The notes beneath the pieces were generated by a model, which made no database searches, was not told where the DNA came from, and worked only from the letters and a program-made list of their open reading frames with translations. A stretch of 64,000 bases of DNA from Shinella daejeonensis (GTDB lineage Bacteria; Pseudomonadota; Alphaproteobacteria; Rhizobiales; Rhizobiaceae): the NCBI RefSeq assembly GCF_024281235.1, contig NZ_JAHWXY010000003.1, positions 248,001-312,000 on the forward strand, in the 5' to 3' direction. Positions 1 to 11,925 of the stretch are shown in pieces; the stretch's first letter is position 1, and every line of letters starts with the position of its first letter. The translations under genes were made by a program, and so were the position numbers.

Positions 1-43
1 GGATCGCAGGATCCCGGCCTTTCGTCTGTCGATTTGCCAGCGC

Positions 44-2236
44 TTACATGGCGTTCATCGGGCCGATGCCGAAGAACAGCGTTTCGCCGGAAGAGCCGTC
101 CACGCCGTCATTGTCGGTGACGACATAGCCGTTGCCGGCGGCATCGACGGCGAAGCCTTCCACCTTGTCGACGACATAGCCGTTGGTGGCCGACTTGAGG
201 TCGGGAAGGAGATCGCGCACTTCCTCCTTCGTGACCACCGGCAGTTCGCCACCGAGCCCGGCCGGCTTCAGATCGGCGAGCGCGACGCGGTAGATCTTCT
301 TCAGCTTCGCTGCCTGGCCGATAAGGTTGTCCCGCTCGATGATATAGGCGTGATCGCCGTGCACGGTGATTTCGGAAAGACCGACCCAGCCGCTTTCGGT
401 CGTTTCGAGCGGGTAGCGCACCGCGCCCCATTCCCCGGAGGACGGCTTGTAGGAGACGAGCTTCACGAAGCCCTTCTCGTCGTCGCCCCATTCGCGCTGG
501 ACGGCCATCCACAGCACCGTGTCGTCACCTTCGCCGACGCTGGTGATACCTTCGAAACCGAAGCGCTTCTCACCGGCGCGAAGCTCGGCGGGAATGGCGA
601 TCTCCTTGTCGATCTCGCCCTTGGCGTTCACATGGATGATGGCGTGGCTGTAGAGCTTGTCGGCATCGCCCTCGTTGGCGAGCCAGAAGCCGCCCTCGCC
701 ATCCGTCGTCACGCCTTCGCTGTCGAGCTTCTGCGCGGCGGCGCCGTTGCGGGTGATGCGCAGCGCGTCGACGATCCGCGCCGGCTTCGCGGTGGCGTCG
801 ATCGTGAAGATCGTCGGCTGCGAGGCGTAGAAGGAGTCGTTCACCGCATGGAGCATGCCGGGCTTGTCCTTCATCGGAGCAAGACCCGAAAGCGCGCCGA
901 AGCCGATCAGCTCGCCGTCCTTTTCGGTGGAAACGAGTTGCGGATAGGCCATCTCCCCTTCCGCGCGCTCATAGATCATGACGTGCGAGCGGGCGCCGCC
1001 GTCCTCGACGAGATCGGTCTCATTGGCCGTCACGAAGAGATTGCGGCCCGGGATGGCGACAGCGCCTTCCGGACCCACGCCCGACGGCAGAAGCTGGAGA
1101 AGTTCAGGCTCCGCGCCGGTGTCCTTGTAGACGCCGACGATCGAGGCGCGTTCCGCCAGCACGAAGAACAGATTGTCGTCACCGAACGTCGCGGCTTCCA
1201 GGCCTTCCGGCTCGACGCCCTTCTTGTTGCGCTTGTCGGGGTAGTGACCGATCTTCGCGATCTCGCGTTCGAAGCCGGCGCCGTTCTCGTAAAGAACCTG
1301 GCCTTGCCGGTCGAAGATGGTGAAGCCGCGCGCGCCGCCCTTCCAGTCGCCTTCATTGGCGACGACCAGACGGTCGTCATCCAGCCACTTCACGGCGTCC
1401 GGCTCGCGGGCGAGACCTTTCATCTCGCCGGTGAACGTCAGCGCGCCATCCTTCTTCGTGTCGATGCCTTCGAGGTCGACCGTGCCGGCGGAGAAATGGC
1501 TCTTCACCGTGCCGGTCCTGCCGTCGATGATGACGATATGGTTGTTTTCCTGAAGCGTGAGCGCGATCTCGTCGCGACCGTTGAAGTCGACGAATTCGGG
1601 CTCGGGATCTTCCGGCGCGACATCCGCCAGACCGGTCAGCGGCACATGCTTCAGGCTGGCGCAGTCGACGACGCCATCCTTCAGCGAAACGATCACCAGA
1701 TCGCCGGCCGGCATCTGCGGCAGTCCGCCGTCGCCAAGGTCTTCGTCGCGCTCGTTCTCGATGGCGACCGCGGCGAGCGTGCCGTCCCTGGAGACCGCGA
1801 TGGAATCCGGCTGGCCGCCGAGATCGCAACTGTTCTCGACCGTCCTGCCGGCGATGTCCACGGTTGCCAGCATGCCGGAAGGCTTGACAAAGCTTTCGCG
1901 CGTATTGACGGCGACGAGCGCCTTGCCGCCGACCACCGCCACCGACGTCGGCTCGCCGGAAAAGGAAACGATTCCGGCGGGCTTCGGCGCTCTCGGATCG
2001 GCGATATCCACAAAACCGATCGCCTTCAGCGGGCTGTCGGAATAGACGAGCATCGCGCCATCGGGTGTGGCGACGATGATTTCGGCGGAGGTCGCGGTCG
2101 CGGCATCCGTGCCCTGCGGCAGGTTGTCGGCGACCGGGAAGGAGGCGATGCGGTTAAAGACGGGCTCGGCCGCGGCCGGGGCGACCGATGCCGCCAGTAC
2201 GGCCGCGAGCGCGGCGATCAGGGAACGGGTTTTCAC
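44..2236 (-). CDS. Exported phytase-like esterase / beta-propeller protein
   Basis: Predicted secreted protein of 730 residues. I start it at a GTG at 2236 because a GGAG lies 6 nt upstream and the first ~23 residues form a clean signal peptide (KTR, hydrophobic AALAAVLAASV, cleavage near APAAA-EP). An in-frame extension to 2455 has no signal-like start. The N-terminal half reads like beta-propeller repeats (LVAVNT, SIAVSRDG, VVANEGDWK). The C-terminal third resembles the 'esterase-like activity of phytase' domain, with EGVTTDGEGGFWLANEGD as its best motif. It probably acts on phosphate or phosphodiester substrates in the periplasm, but the substrate is not readable. It follows hupB on the same strand after a 266-nt gap with small GC-rich hairpins (for example 2282-2298) and no other gene. 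Confidence 0.75.
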   Translation of the reverse strand: MKTRSLIAALAAVLAASVAPAAAEPVFNRIASFPVADNLPQGTDAATATSAEIIVATPDGAMLVYSDSPLKAIGFVDIADPRAPKPAGIVSFSGEPTSVAVVGGKALVAVNTRESFVKPSGMLATVDIAGRTVENSCDLGGQPDSIAVSRDGTLAAVAIENERDEDLGDGGLPQMPAGDLVIVSLKDGVVDCASLKHVPLTGLADVAPEDPEPEFVDFNGRDEIALTLQENNHIVIIDGRTGTVKSHFSAGTVDLEGIDTKKDGALTFTGEMKGLAREPDAVKWLDDDRLVVANEGDWKGGARGFTIFDRQGQVLYENGAGFEREIAKIGHYPDKRNKKGVEPEGLEAATFGDDNLFFVLAERASIVGVYKDTGAEPELLQLLPSGVGPEGAVAIPGRNLFVTANETDLVEDGGARSHVMIYERAEGEMAYPQLVSTEKDGELIGFGALSGLAPMKDKPGMLHAVNDSFYASQPTIFTIDATAKPARIVDALRITRNGAAAQKLDSEGVTTDGEGGFWLANEGDADKLYSHAIIHVNAKGEIDKEIAIPAELRAGEKRFGFEGITSVGEGDDTVLWMAVQREWGDDEKGFVKLVSYKPSSGEWGAVRYPLETTESGWVGLSEITVHGDHAYIIERDNLIGQAAKLKKIYRVALADLKPAGLGGELPVVTKEEVRDLLPDLKSATNGYVVDKVEGFAVDAAGNGYVVTDNDGVDGSSGETLFFGIGPMNAM

Positions 2237-2502
2237 GAAAATCTCCGGATCCGGTTTCTGGGAACCCGGCGGTTCTGCGCTCCCCCTGTAACAGGGGGAT
2301 GACAATGCCCCCCAATCCCCGGAAATGAAAAAGGGGCCCGGCGAAAGCCGAACCCCGATCCCGGTAAACGAGCCTGGCGGCGGAGTGGGAGCCGCCGTTT
2401 CGTGCGGCACCGCCATCGCCGTATATGCATCCGGTGGGGCGCCGGCCATCCGCATGCCGTCGGGCGGCCCGCAGTCCCGGCAACCCCGCGCCGAAGAAGG
2501 GA

Positions 2503-2778
2503 TCAGCTGTTGACGGCGTCCTTCAGACCCTTGCCGGCCGAGAATTTCGGCACGTTGCGCGCCGGGATCTCGATTTCGGCGCCGGTCGAGAGATTGCGGC
2601 CCTTGGAGGCTTCGCGACGCGAAACGGAGAAATTGCCGAAGCCGACCAGACGAATGTCGCCGCCCTGCTTCAGTTCCGACTGGATGGTTTCGAAAACGGC
2701 GTCGACTGCCGACGCGGCATCGGTCTTGGACAGACCGGACTTCTCTGCAACCGCGGAGACGAGTTCATTCTTGTTCAT
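2503..2778 (-). CDS. hupB: DNA-binding protein HU
   Basis: Histone-like HU protein of 91 residues that bends and compacts DNA as a dimer. The start MNKNELVSAVAEKSGLSK and the core GFGNFSVSRREAS, followed by R-G-R-N-like arm residues (KGRNLSTG) and IPARNVPKFSAGK, are diagnostic of the HU/IHF fold. An AGGGGTGG precedes the ATG at 2778. It sits directly downstream of lon, the usual rhizobial order, but a strong hairpin terminator and its own candidate promoter separate the two, so it is probably transcribed independently. Confidence 0.95.
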   Translation of the reverse strand: MNKNELVSAVAEKSGLSKTDAASAVDAVFETIQSELKQGGDIRLVGFGNFSVSRREASKGRNLSTGAEIEIPARNVPKFSAGKGLKDAVNS

Positions 2779-2828
2779 GTTTCCACCCCTTTCATTCGGT
2801 TCGAAACGACTCATGACAAGTCCGGGGC

Positions 2829-2856
2829 AGAATACGCATCGGCTTTTCCCTCGCAA
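2829..2856 (-). promoter_or_regulatory. Candidate sigma70-type promoter of hupB
   Basis: On the minus strand TTGCGA (2851-2856) and TATTCT (2829-2834) are separated by 16 nt, about 50 nt upstream of the hupB start. Inferred from sequence only. Confidence 0.4.
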
Positions 2857-2910
2857 CCGAATTTCGGCTGCATCCCTTGGGAATCCGGGCTTTTCGCACG
2901 ATTTTCCATA

Positions 2911-2940
2911 AAAAAGGCCGGCACAATGGCCGGCCTTTTT
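2911..2940 (-). terminator. Intrinsic terminator after lon
   Basis: Perfect 12-bp arms (aaaaaggccggc / gccggccttttt) around the 6-nt loop acaatg, ending in a U-tract on the minus strand, 43 nt past the lon stop. Its symmetry would let it work in both directions. Confidence 0.85.
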
Positions 2941-2982
2941 CCATTCTGAGGCAAAATCGGGCGATTTTCGCGCCCTTGCCCG

Positions 2983-5406
<2,424 letters not shown>

Positions 5407-5489
5407 TTCAATTCCTTTCAAACGTCCCGTTTCCGGGAACCGGGCCGGCCGGATCGCCAGCGCTTGCCCGATATGCCTAGTCCACCCAC

Positions 5490-5518
5490 AAGTGGCGTTC
5501 TGTTAACACTTTTTCAAG
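5490..5518 (-). promoter_or_regulatory. Candidate RpoH-type promoter of lon
   Basis: On the minus strand CTTGAA (5513-5518) is followed after 17 nt by CCACTT (5490-5495), about 85 nt upstream of lon. CTTGAA is the conserved -35 of alphaproteobacterial sigma32 promoters. The -10 match is only partial. Confidence 0.4.
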
Positions 5519-5671
5519 CCCGCCACCTGGCCGCTCCAGCTTCGACCGAACCGTAAAGGATACCCTAGTCCGCCGCGCTGTCGCGGGCCTTGCGCCGGTC
5601 ATGCCGAAACGGCCGGCCGTTGCCGCAGCCCTGCCCCGGCGGCCAGCGGGCCGGCCGCAAAAGCCAAGGAT

Positions 5672-5700
5672 AAAACGAAAAGACCCGCCGGCGGCGGGTC
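5672..5700 (-). terminator. Intrinsic terminator after clpX
   Basis: Stem gacccgcc / ggcgggtc (5682-5689 and 5693-5700) with a 3-nt loop, followed on the minus strand by TTTTCGTTTTAT. It starts 20 nt past the clpX stop, separating clpX from lon. Confidence 0.75.
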
Positions 5701-5719
5701 CTTCCGGATCGACCGACCG

Positions 5720-6997
5720 TCAGGCCGAAGCGGTGGTCTTCTCTTCCCCGCGTTCGGAATAGATGTAGAGGGGGCGGGCCGATCCCTTGACGACTTCATC
5801 CGAGATGACGACTTCGCGCACGCCTTCCAGCATCGGCAGCTCGAACATCGTGTCGAGCAGGATCTTCTCCATGATCGAACGCAGGCCGCGCGCGCCGGTC
5901 TTGCGGACGATCGCCTTGCGGGCGATCTCGCGCAGCGCATCCTCGTGGAAGGTCAGTTCCACGTCCTCCATCTCGAACAGGCGCTGGTATTGCTTGACCA
6001 GCGCGTTCTTCGGTTCGGACAGGATCTGGATCAGCGCATCCTCATCGAGGTCTTCCAGCGTCGCCAGGACCGGCAGGCGTCCGATGAATTCCGGAATGAG
6101 ACCGAATTTCACCAGGTCCTCCGGCTCGAGATCGCGCAGCACTTCGCCGACGCGGCGCTCTTCGGGCGCGCGCACCGTCGCGCCGAAGCCGATCGAGGTC
6201 TTCTCGCCGCGAGCGGAGATGATCTTGTCGAGACCGGCGAAAGCGCCGCCGCAGAGGAACAGGATGTTCGTCGTATCGACCTGAAGGAATTCCTGCTGCG
6301 GGTGCTTGCGGCCGCCCTGCGGCGGAACGGAGGCCACCGTGCCTTCCATGATCTTCAGAAGCGCCTGCTGCACGCCCTCGCCCGATACGTCGCGGGTTAT
6401 CGACGGATTGTCCGACTTGCGCGAGATCTTGTCGACCTCGTCGATATAGACGATGCCGCGCTGCGCGCGCTCGACATTGTAGTCGGCGGCCTGAAGCAGC
6501 TTGAGGATGATGTTCTCGACATCCTCGCCGACATAGCCGGCCTCGGTCAATGTCGTGGCGTCGGCCATCGTGAAGGGCACGTCGATGATCCGCGCCAGCG
6601 TCTGGGCAAGATAGGTCTTGCCGCAACCCGTCGGGCCGACCAGCATGATGTTGGACTTGGCCAGTTCCACATCGGTGCCCTTGGCGGCATGCGCCAGGCG
6701 CTTGTAGTGGTTGTGCACCGCCACCGACAGGATGCGCTTGGCCTGCTGCTGGCCGATGACATATTCATCAAGGACCTTGATGATCTCCTGCGGCGTCGGA
6801 ACGCCATCGCGGGATTTCACCATCGAGGTCTTGTTCTCCTCGCGGATGATGTCCATGCACAATTCGACGCATTCATCGCAGATGAACACGGTCGGGCCGG
6901 CAATCAGTTTGCGGACCTCGTGCTGGCTCTTGCCGCAGAAGGAGCAGTAAAGGGTATTCTTGGAGTCGCCGCCGTTGCTGCCGCTGACCTTGCTCAT
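5720..6997 (-). CDS. clpX: ATP-dependent Clp protease ATP-binding subunit ClpX
   Basis: Unfoldase of the ClpXP protease, 425 residues. The N-terminal zinc-binding domain shows the four cysteines (CSFCGK and CDECVELC). The AAA+ core has Walker A GPTGCGKT, the pore loop GYVG and Walker [10 protein letters not shown]. The IGF loop that docks on ClpP is visible (TSIGFGA). The start at 6997 (MSKVSG) follows GGAAAG and matches the usual ClpX N-terminus. It lies downstream of clpP in the same orientation with a 298-nt gap, so it may have its own promoter, as in other alphaproteobacteria where ClpXP degrades cell-cycle regulators. Confidence 0.97.
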   Translation of the reverse strand: MSKVSGSNGGDSKNTLYCSFCGKSQHEVRKLIAGPTVFICDECVELCMDIIREENKTSMVKSRDGVPTPQEIIKVLDEYVIGQQQAKRILSVAVHNHYKRLAHAAKGTDVELAKSNIMLVGPTGCGKTYLAQTLARIIDVPFTMADATTLTEAGYVGEDVENIILKLLQAADYNVERAQRGIVYIDEVDKISRKSDNPSITRDVSGEGVQQALLKIMEGTVASVPPQGGRKHPQQEFLQVDTTNILFLCGGAFAGLDKIISARGEKTSIGFGATVRAPEERRVGEVLRDLEPEDLVKFGLIPEFIGRLPVLATLEDLDEDALIQILSEPKNALVKQYQRLFEMEDVELTFHEDALREIARKAIVRKTGARGLRSIMEKILLDTMFELPMLEGVREVVISDEVVKGSARPLYIYSERGEEKTTASA

Positions 6998-7249
6998 ATC
7001 ACTTTCCTTCCAGCACACCGCTCATTCCGCGGGGAACGACCGGACCACTCAAACCGCCTTGCGGGAAGCGCTTGCGCAAAAGCGCATCCCTGGAAGGCTC
7101 CGGAGGTACTGACCGGCGCCGGGCCATGCCCTTGACCGGTGGCAACGAATCCCCCGACGAACTGACAAATGCTAGGTGGTTACACATCAACATAGCATTA
7201 ATGCCCAATATTAACGGCTTTGCCGCCCGGATAAAGCCCCACGAGCATT

Positions 7250-7268
7250 ACAAATGCGTCACATTTGT
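7250..7268. other. Inverted repeat in the clpP-clpX gap
   Basis: Perfect 7-bp arms acaaatg / catttgt around cgtca, about 27 nt beyond the clpP stop. No U-tract follows on the minus strand, so this may be an operator or an mRNA-stabilising hairpin rather than a terminator. The rest of the 298-nt gap (6998-7295) shows no convincing gene. Confidence 0.4.
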
Positions 7269-7295
7269 GCGTTGCCGTACACAAAACCTTGATTC

Positions 7296-7928
7296 TCACG
7301 CGCTCTCGGCGCCTTCGACCGCCTCGCGGCTGGTGATGACGCGGTCGACAAGCCCCCAGTCCTTCGCCTCGTCGGCGCTCATGAAATGGTCGCGGTCGAG
7401 CGTCTGCTCCACTTCCTCGTAGGTGCGGCCGCAATGCTTGACATAGACTTCGTTCAGCCGGCGCTTCATCTTCAGGATGTCGCGGGCGTGACGGTCGATA
7501 TCCGACGCCTGGCCCTGGAAGCCGCCGGACGGCTGGTGCACCATGATGCGGGCGTTCGGCGTGGCGAAGCGCATGTCCTTATGGCCGGCGGCCAGCAGCA
7601 GCGAGCCCATGGACGCGGCCTGGCCGATGCACAGCGTGGAGACGGCCGGCCTAATGAACTGCATCGTATCGTAGATCGCCATGCCGGAGGTGACGACGCC
7701 GCCCGGCGAATTGATATAGAGCGCGATTTCCTTCTTCGGATTCTCGGCTTCGAGGAAGAGAAGCTGCGCGCAGACGAGCGTGGCGATATGATCTTCCACC
7801 GGGCCGGTGAGGAAGATGATGCGCTCCTTGAGGAGGCGCGAATAGATGTCGTAGGAACGTTCGCCGCGGTTGGTCTGCTCAACGACCATAGGCACCAGAG
7901 CCATGGCGGTATCTACGGGATTTGTCAT
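7296..7928 (-). CDS. clpP: ATP-dependent Clp protease proteolytic subunit ClpP
   Basis: Serine peptidase of the ClpXP/ClpAP machine, 210 residues, forming the tetradecameric degradation chamber. The catalytic triad is readable: Ser106 in GQAASMGS, His131 in MVHQPSGG and Asp180 in DRDHFMSA. The substrate-strand motif YINSPGG is intact. The N-terminal extension ([21 protein letters not shown]) includes the usual processed propeptide ahead of the V-P-hydrophobic axial loop. It is the first gene of the clpP-clpX-lon-hupB run and is preceded by a good candidate promoter. Confidence 0.97.
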   Translation of the reverse strand: MTNPVDTAMALVPMVVEQTNRGERSYDIYSRLLKERIIFLTGPVEDHIATLVCAQLLFLEAENPKKEIALYINSPGGVVTSGMAIYDTMQFIRPAVSTLCIGQAASMGSLLLAAGHKDMRFATPNARIMVHQPSGGFQGQASDIDRHARDILKMKRRLNEVYVKHCGRTYEEVEQTLDRDHFMSADEAKDWGLVDRVITSREAVEGAESA

Positions 7929-7999
7929 ATCAATCCTTCATCTCAAGTGGCCCTGAAACCCGCCGCGCGGGTTGGGAATCAGCAAATTTCATCTCCCTT

Positions 8000-8028
8000 A
8001 CATAGAGGTTCCGCCCTGCCCACTTCAA
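8000..8028 (-). promoter_or_regulatory. Candidate promoter of clpP
   Basis: On the minus strand TTGAAG (8023-8028) and CTATGT (8000-8005) are spaced by 17 nt, about 70 nt upstream of clpP. The extended CTTGAA at the -35 resembles the RpoH consensus seen also before lon. The rest of 7929-8198 shows no gene. Confidence 0.5.
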
Positions 8029-8198
8029 GACGGGCGCGCGTTTTGCGGCGCTCTATGCCACAATGGGGTTAACCGGCGCGCCAGCAGAGGAGGATTTCCA
8101 CAATTGCCTCCGGCGCAGGGCGCTCCGGACCGGCGGATTTCGCCCCGGGTGCGCCGCCGCGCTTTCCCGCCGCAGCGAAATCCGCTAGGCCTTCGGCC

Positions 8199-9458
8199 AT
8201 GACCCAGTCCGTGATCCAGCCCCTGCCCTTTCTCTCCATCGACCCGGCCAGCCGCGCGGTTTCGCTCGACGGACGCAACCCGGAGTTCTACGCCGATCCC
8301 AATCCGGTCTATGCGGCGCTGCATGCGCACTGCCCCACCTTCTACTGGAAGGAGCAGCGGCTCTGGACCTTCACCGGTTACGACCAGGTCAACAGCCTCT
8401 TGCGCGACCGCCGTTTCGGACGGCAGATCCTGCATGTCGCCAGCCGCGAGGAACTCGGCCTGCCGGACCCCTCGCCGCACCTGAAGAATTTCGACGCGGC
8501 GGAGGCCTGGTCGCTGCTGGAGATCGAGCCGCCGGAACATACCCGGCTGCGCACGCTCGTCAACCGCGCCTTCGTGTCGCGCCAGATCGAACGGCTGACG
8601 CCGGAGATCGCCACGCTTTGCCACAATGCGATCGACACGTTCGAAAAGGACGGGCGCGTGGAGCTGTTGTCGGCCTTCGCCGATATATTGCCGGTCACGA
8701 TGATCGCCCGGATGATCGGCATTCCCGAAGAAATGGGGCCGCAACTCCTGAAATGGTCGCACGACTATGTGCGCATGTATATGTTCGGGCGGACGCAGGA
8801 CGACGAACGGGCCGCCGACCGGGCGGCAGCCGAATTTTCCGCCTATGTGCGGGACGTCATCGCCCGGCGGCGGGCGGAGCCGCGTGACGACCTGCTCTCG
8901 CATATGATCCATACGGAGCATCGCGGGCAGCTGCTCACCGAGGACGAACTGGTCTCGACGACGATCGTGCTGCTCAACGCCGGCCATGAGGCGACGGTGC
9001 ACCAGATCGGCAATGCCGTGCGCACCCTCCTCGAAAGCGGTCTGGCGCCCGCCGCTTTCTTCTCCGACGCGAAAGCGACGGAACGCACGATCGAGGAATG
9101 CCTGCGCATCTCCGCGCCGGTCCATATGTTCCAGCGCTGGGCGCTGGAGGACGTGGAACTCGACGGCGTCCCGTTCCGTCGCGGCGACAGGGTGGCGATG
9201 ATCCTGGCCGCGGCCAATCTCGATCCGAAGAAATTCACCGATCCGCTCGCCTTCCGGCCGGATCGCGACGAAGGCCCGAATGTCTCCTTCGGCGCGGGCA
9301 TTCATTTCTGCATCGGCGCGCCGCTGGCCCGGCTCGAACTGAACGTCGCCCTGCCGATCCTGTTTGCGCGGCTGCCGGGTCTGAGGATTTCGGAAAAGCC
9401 GGTGGTGAAGGACGTCTACCACTTCCATGGACTGGAGGCGCTCCACCTCGAATGGTGA
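8199..9458 (+). CDS. Cytochrome P450 (soluble bacterial type)
   Basis: Heme-thiolate monooxygenase, 419 residues, with no membrane anchor. It has the substrate-recognition stretch EPPEHTRLRTLVNRAF, the I-helix oxygen-activation motif NAGHEAT, the K-helix ExxR (EECLR) and the heme loop FGAGIHFCIGAPLARLE with the cysteine ligand. Length and motifs fit the class I bacterial P450s that take electrons from a ferredoxin and its reductase, but no such partner gene is nearby. It converges tail to tail with the cupin gene, 9 nt apart. The substrate cannot be read. A second P450 gene lies at 55052. Confidence 0.93.
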   Translation: MTQSVIQPLPFLSIDPASRAVSLDGRNPEFYADPNPVYAALHAHCPTFYWKEQRLWTFTGYDQVNSLLRDRRFGRQILHVASREELGLPDPSPHLKNFDAAEAWSLLEIEPPEHTRLRTLVNRAFVSRQIERLTPEIATLCHNAIDTFEKDGRVELLSAFADILPVTMIARMIGIPEEMGPQLLKWSHDYVRMYMFGRTQDDERAADRAAAEFSAYVRDVIARRRAEPRDDLLSHMIHTEHRGQLLTEDELVSTTIVLLNAGHEATVHQIGNAVRTLLESGLAPAAFFSDAKATERTIEECLRISAPVHMFQRWALEDVELDGVPFRRGDRVAMILAAANLDPKKFTDPLAFRPDRDEGPNVSFGAGIHFCIGAPLARLELNVALPILFARLPGLRISEKPVVKDVYHFHGLEALHLEW

Positions 9459-9467
9459 GAGACCGGA

Positions 9468-9812
9468 TCAAAGACGGATGACATAATCCTTGCGAGTCGT
9501 TTCAATGACTTCCCAGGTTCCCTTGAAGCCGGGTCTGAGGATCATCCGGTCTCCGGCCTTGAGGTAAAACGTCTCGCCGGTTTCGCAGGTCACGACGGAG
9601 CGGCCTTCGAGGATGTGGAAATATTCCCACTCGTCGTATCGAATGCGCCATTTCCCCGGCGTCGATTGCCAGATCCCGGCATAGAGGCCGCCCTCGGCCT
9701 CCTCGATATTCCAGGTGGTGAAAACCGGATCGCCGGCGATCAGCCGGTCGGTGGCCGGCCGGCCCTCTTCCGGCGCGATGCCCGAAATATCGAAATCCGC
9801 TGCCTTGCTCAT
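9468..9812 (-). CDS. Small cupin-domain protein (DUF861/EutQ-like)
   Basis: Single-domain cupin of 114 residues. The beta-barrel core is visible as WEYFHILEGRSVVTCETG and AGDRMILRPGFKGTWEV, close to the DUF861 cupin pattern. Only one of the usual metal-binding histidines is obvious (FHI), so the metal and the activity are uncertain. I start at the ATG at 9812 (MSKAADFD), preceded by GAGGGCGG. An ATG 24 nt further upstream is possible. It converges on the P450 gene and is separated from metY by a repeat-like hairpin. Confidence 0.75.
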   Translation of the reverse strand: MSKAADFDISGIAPEEGRPATDRLIAGDPVFTTWNIEEAEGGLYAGIWQSTPGKWRIRYDEWEYFHILEGRSVVTCETGETFYLKAGDRMILRPGFKGTWEVIETTRKDYVIRL

Positions 9813-9855
9813 GACCGCCCTCTTTTCCGCGCCCACAGGGATTGCCCGAAAGACA

Positions 9856-9887
9856 TCTCCCCTCCCTCCCGGCGGAAGAAGGGGAGA
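9856..9887. repeat. Palindromic intergenic repeat, CCCCT/AAGGGG type
   Basis: Arms tctcccc and ggggaga around a GC-rich middle containing cccggcgg. A related palindrome sits at 29769-29800. It lies between metY and the cupin gene, 60 nt past the metY stop, without a U-tract. Confidence 0.45.
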
Positions 9888-9946
9888 GCGTCCTCACGCA
9901 ATCGATGTTTCCGGGCCGGCAGGATAAGGCCGCCCCGGCTTTCGCA

Positions 9947-11230
9947 TCAGGCCTTGGCCAGCGATTGCTCCAGGTCGGCGATGATGTCGGCCACATCCTC
10001 CAGCCCGACGGAAAGCCGCACGACTTCCGGTCCCGCCCCGGCGGCCGCCAGTTGCTCCTCGTTGAGCTGGCTGTGGGTGGTGGAAGCCGGATGGATGACC
10101 AGCGAACGGGTGTCGCCGATATTGGCAAGGTGCGAGAACATCTCCAGCCCCTCGACGAAACGCTTGCCCGATTCGTAGCCGCCCTTGAGGCCGAAGGTGA
10201 AGACCGCGCCGGCGCCCTTCGGCGAATAGCGCTGCTGGAGCGCGTGGTTCGGATCGTCTTCAAGGCCCGGATAATTGACCCAGGACACCTTGTCCTGTCC
10301 CTTCAGCCATTTGGCAACGGCAAGCGCATTGTCGCAGTGACGCTGCATCCTGAGCGGCAGCGTCTCGATGCCCGTCAGGATCTGGAAGGCGTTGAAGGGC
10401 GAAATGGACGGGCCGAAATCGCGAAGCCCCAGCACCCGGCAAGCGATGGCGAAAGCGAAATTGCCGAAGGTCGCATGCAGCACCATGCCGGCATAATCAG
10501 GCCGCGGCTCGGAGAGCGCCGGATACTTGCCGGAGGCCGACCAGTCGAAGGTGCCGCCGTCGACGATGACGCCGCCCATGGAATTGCCGTGGCCGCCCAT
10601 GAATTTGGTGAGCGAGTGCACGACGATATCGGCGCCGTGCTCCAGCGGGCGCAGCAGATAGGGCGTCGCCATGGTGTTGTCGACGATGAGCGGCAGGCCG
10701 TGGCGATGCGCGATCTCGGCAATGCCGGCGATATCGACGAAGGTTCCGCCGGGATTGGCGAGGCTCTCGACGAAGATCGCCTTGGTCTTGTCGTCGATCT
10801 GGCTTTCGAAGCTCGAAAGATCGGCCGGATCGGCCCAGCGCACATGCCAGTCGAAGGACTTGAAGGCATGGCCGAACTGGTTGATCGATCCGCCGTAGAG
10901 GCGGCGTGCGGCGATGAAGTTCTCGCCGGGGCGCATGATGGTGTGGAAGACGAGAAGCTGCGCGGAGTGGCCCGAGGCGACGGCGAGCGCCGCCGTGCCG
11001 CCTTCCAGCGCCGCCACCCGTTCTTCCAGAACCGCCTGCGTCGGGTTCATGATGCGGGTATAGATATTGCCGAACGCCTGGAGGCCGAAGAGCGAGGCGG
11101 CGTGATCCGTATCGTTGAATACGAAGCTCGTCGTCTGGTAGATCGGCGTGGCGCGCGCGCCGGTCGTCGGATCCGGTTGCGCGCCGGCATGGATGGCGAG
11201 CGTTGCGAATCCGGGTTTCTTCGTGGTCAT
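9947..11230 (-). CDS. metY: O-acetylhomoserine sulfhydrylase / aminocarboxypropyltransferase
   Basis: PLP-dependent Cys/Met metabolism enzyme, 427 residues, that makes homocysteine (or methionine from methanethiol) from O-acetylhomoserine. Family signatures are THAG-like [20 protein letters not shown], the PLP phosphate site ASGHSAQ, and the Schiff-base lysine in [12 protein letters not shown]-terminal [10 protein letters not shown] is typical of the subgroup. The length (~427) favours O-acetylhomoserine sulfhydrylase over the shorter cystathionine synthases/lyases. It has a good promoter close to the start and no SAM-II riboswitch consensus that I could see. Confidence 0.92.
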   Translation of the reverse strand: MTTKKPGFATLAIHAGAQPDPTTGARATPIYQTTSFVFNDTDHAASLFGLQAFGNIYTRIMNPTQAVLEERVAALEGGTAALAVASGHSAQLLVFHTIMRPGENFIAARRLYGGSINQFGHAFKSFDWHVRWADPADLSSFESQIDDKTKAIFVESLANPGGTFVDIAGIAEIAHRHGLPLIVDNTMATPYLLRPLEHGADIVVHSLTKFMGGHGNSMGGVIVDGGTFDWSASGKYPALSEPRPDYAGMVLHATFGNFAFAIACRVLGLRDFGPSISPFNAFQILTGIETLPLRMQRHCDNALAVAKWLKGQDKVSWVNYPGLEDDPNHALQQRYSPKGAGAVFTFGLKGGYESGKRFVEGLEMFSHLANIGDTRSLVIHPASTTHSQLNEEQLAAAGAGPEVVRLSVGLEDVADIIADLEQSLAKA

Positions 11231-11259
11231 GAAAGGCCTCCCTCACTGAAGTCGGCCGC

Positions 11260-11288
11260 ACTATTCCAGACCCTTAAAGGCCCGTCAA
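11260..11288 (-). promoter_or_regulatory. Candidate sigma70-type promoter of metY
   Basis: On the minus strand TTGACG (11283-11288) and AATAGT (11260-11265) with a 17-nt spacer, leaving a short leader of roughly 20-25 nt before metY. Confidence 0.55.
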
Positions 11289-11332
11289 AGAAAGTTTTTT
11301 CATTTCCCATGCCGATCGGGCGAAACGGTGCC

Positions 11333-11761
11333 TCAACCGATGAGACGCGGAAATTCGATGGCCGGGCAGCGATCCATCACCACCTTGAGGCCGGCGGCTT
11401 CCGCCGTTGCCGCCGCCGCGTCGTCCCGGACGGAAAGCTGGCCCCAGAGGACCTTCGGCCGCGGCGTCATCGCCAGCGCCTCGTCGACGATCCCCGGCAG
11501 CGCCTCCGGCGCGCGGAAGATATCGACCATGTCGACCGGCTCCCTGATGTCGGAAAGACGGGCATGAACCGTCTGCCCGAGGATTTCCTTGCCCGCCTGC
11601 CCCGGATTGACCGGGATGACCCGATAGCCCTTGCCAAGCAGGAACGCCATGACCCGATGGCTCGGCCGGTCCGGATTGGGCGACGCCCCGACCAGAGCGA
11701 TCACCCGGGTATCGCGCAGGACGCCCTCGATATAGGCGTCGGTATAGGTATCGTGTTTCAT
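11333..11761 (-). CDS. CoA-binding domain protein (YccU-like)
   Basis: Stand-alone CoA-binding Rossmann protein, 142 residues. The nucleotide loop ALVGASPNPDRPSHRVM and the segment GYRVIPVNPGQAG match the YccU/CoA_binding_2 family, which resembles the N-terminal domain of succinyl-CoA synthetase alpha. C-terminal VVMDRCPAIEF is also family-typical. The role is unknown in most bacteria. It is next to metY on the same strand (102-nt gap containing the metY promoter), so it is not clearly co-transcribed with it. Confidence 0.85.
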   Translation of the reverse strand: MKHDTYTDAYIEGVLRDTRVIALVGASPNPDRPSHRVMAFLLGKGYRVIPVNPGQAGKEILGQTVHARLSDIREPVDMVDIFRAPEALPGIVDEALAMTPRPKVLWGQLSVRDDAAAATAEAAGLKVVMDRCPAIEFPRLIG

Positions 11762-11925
11762 GGCTCTCCTCCTGCGCTATGCCGGCAGCAGAGCGGCGGG
11801 ACGCGGCGAAGTCAAGACGCTTGCGGCGGAAGCCTGAGACCGGAAAGAATCGCAATTGCCAAACCATCGCTTTCAGAGAATGGTACGGGCATCTTCCCAC
11901 AGCTTCCGTCCTGCCGAGGTCCCGA

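Noticed and set aside
2282-2298. Small GC-rich hairpin as terminator of hupB
   Set aside because: It is more than 200 nt from the hupB stop and has no U-tract.
11231-11332. Possible SAM-II riboswitch before metY
   Set aside because: The predicted leader is only ~20-25 nt and lacks the riboswitch consensus; a normal promoter explains the region.
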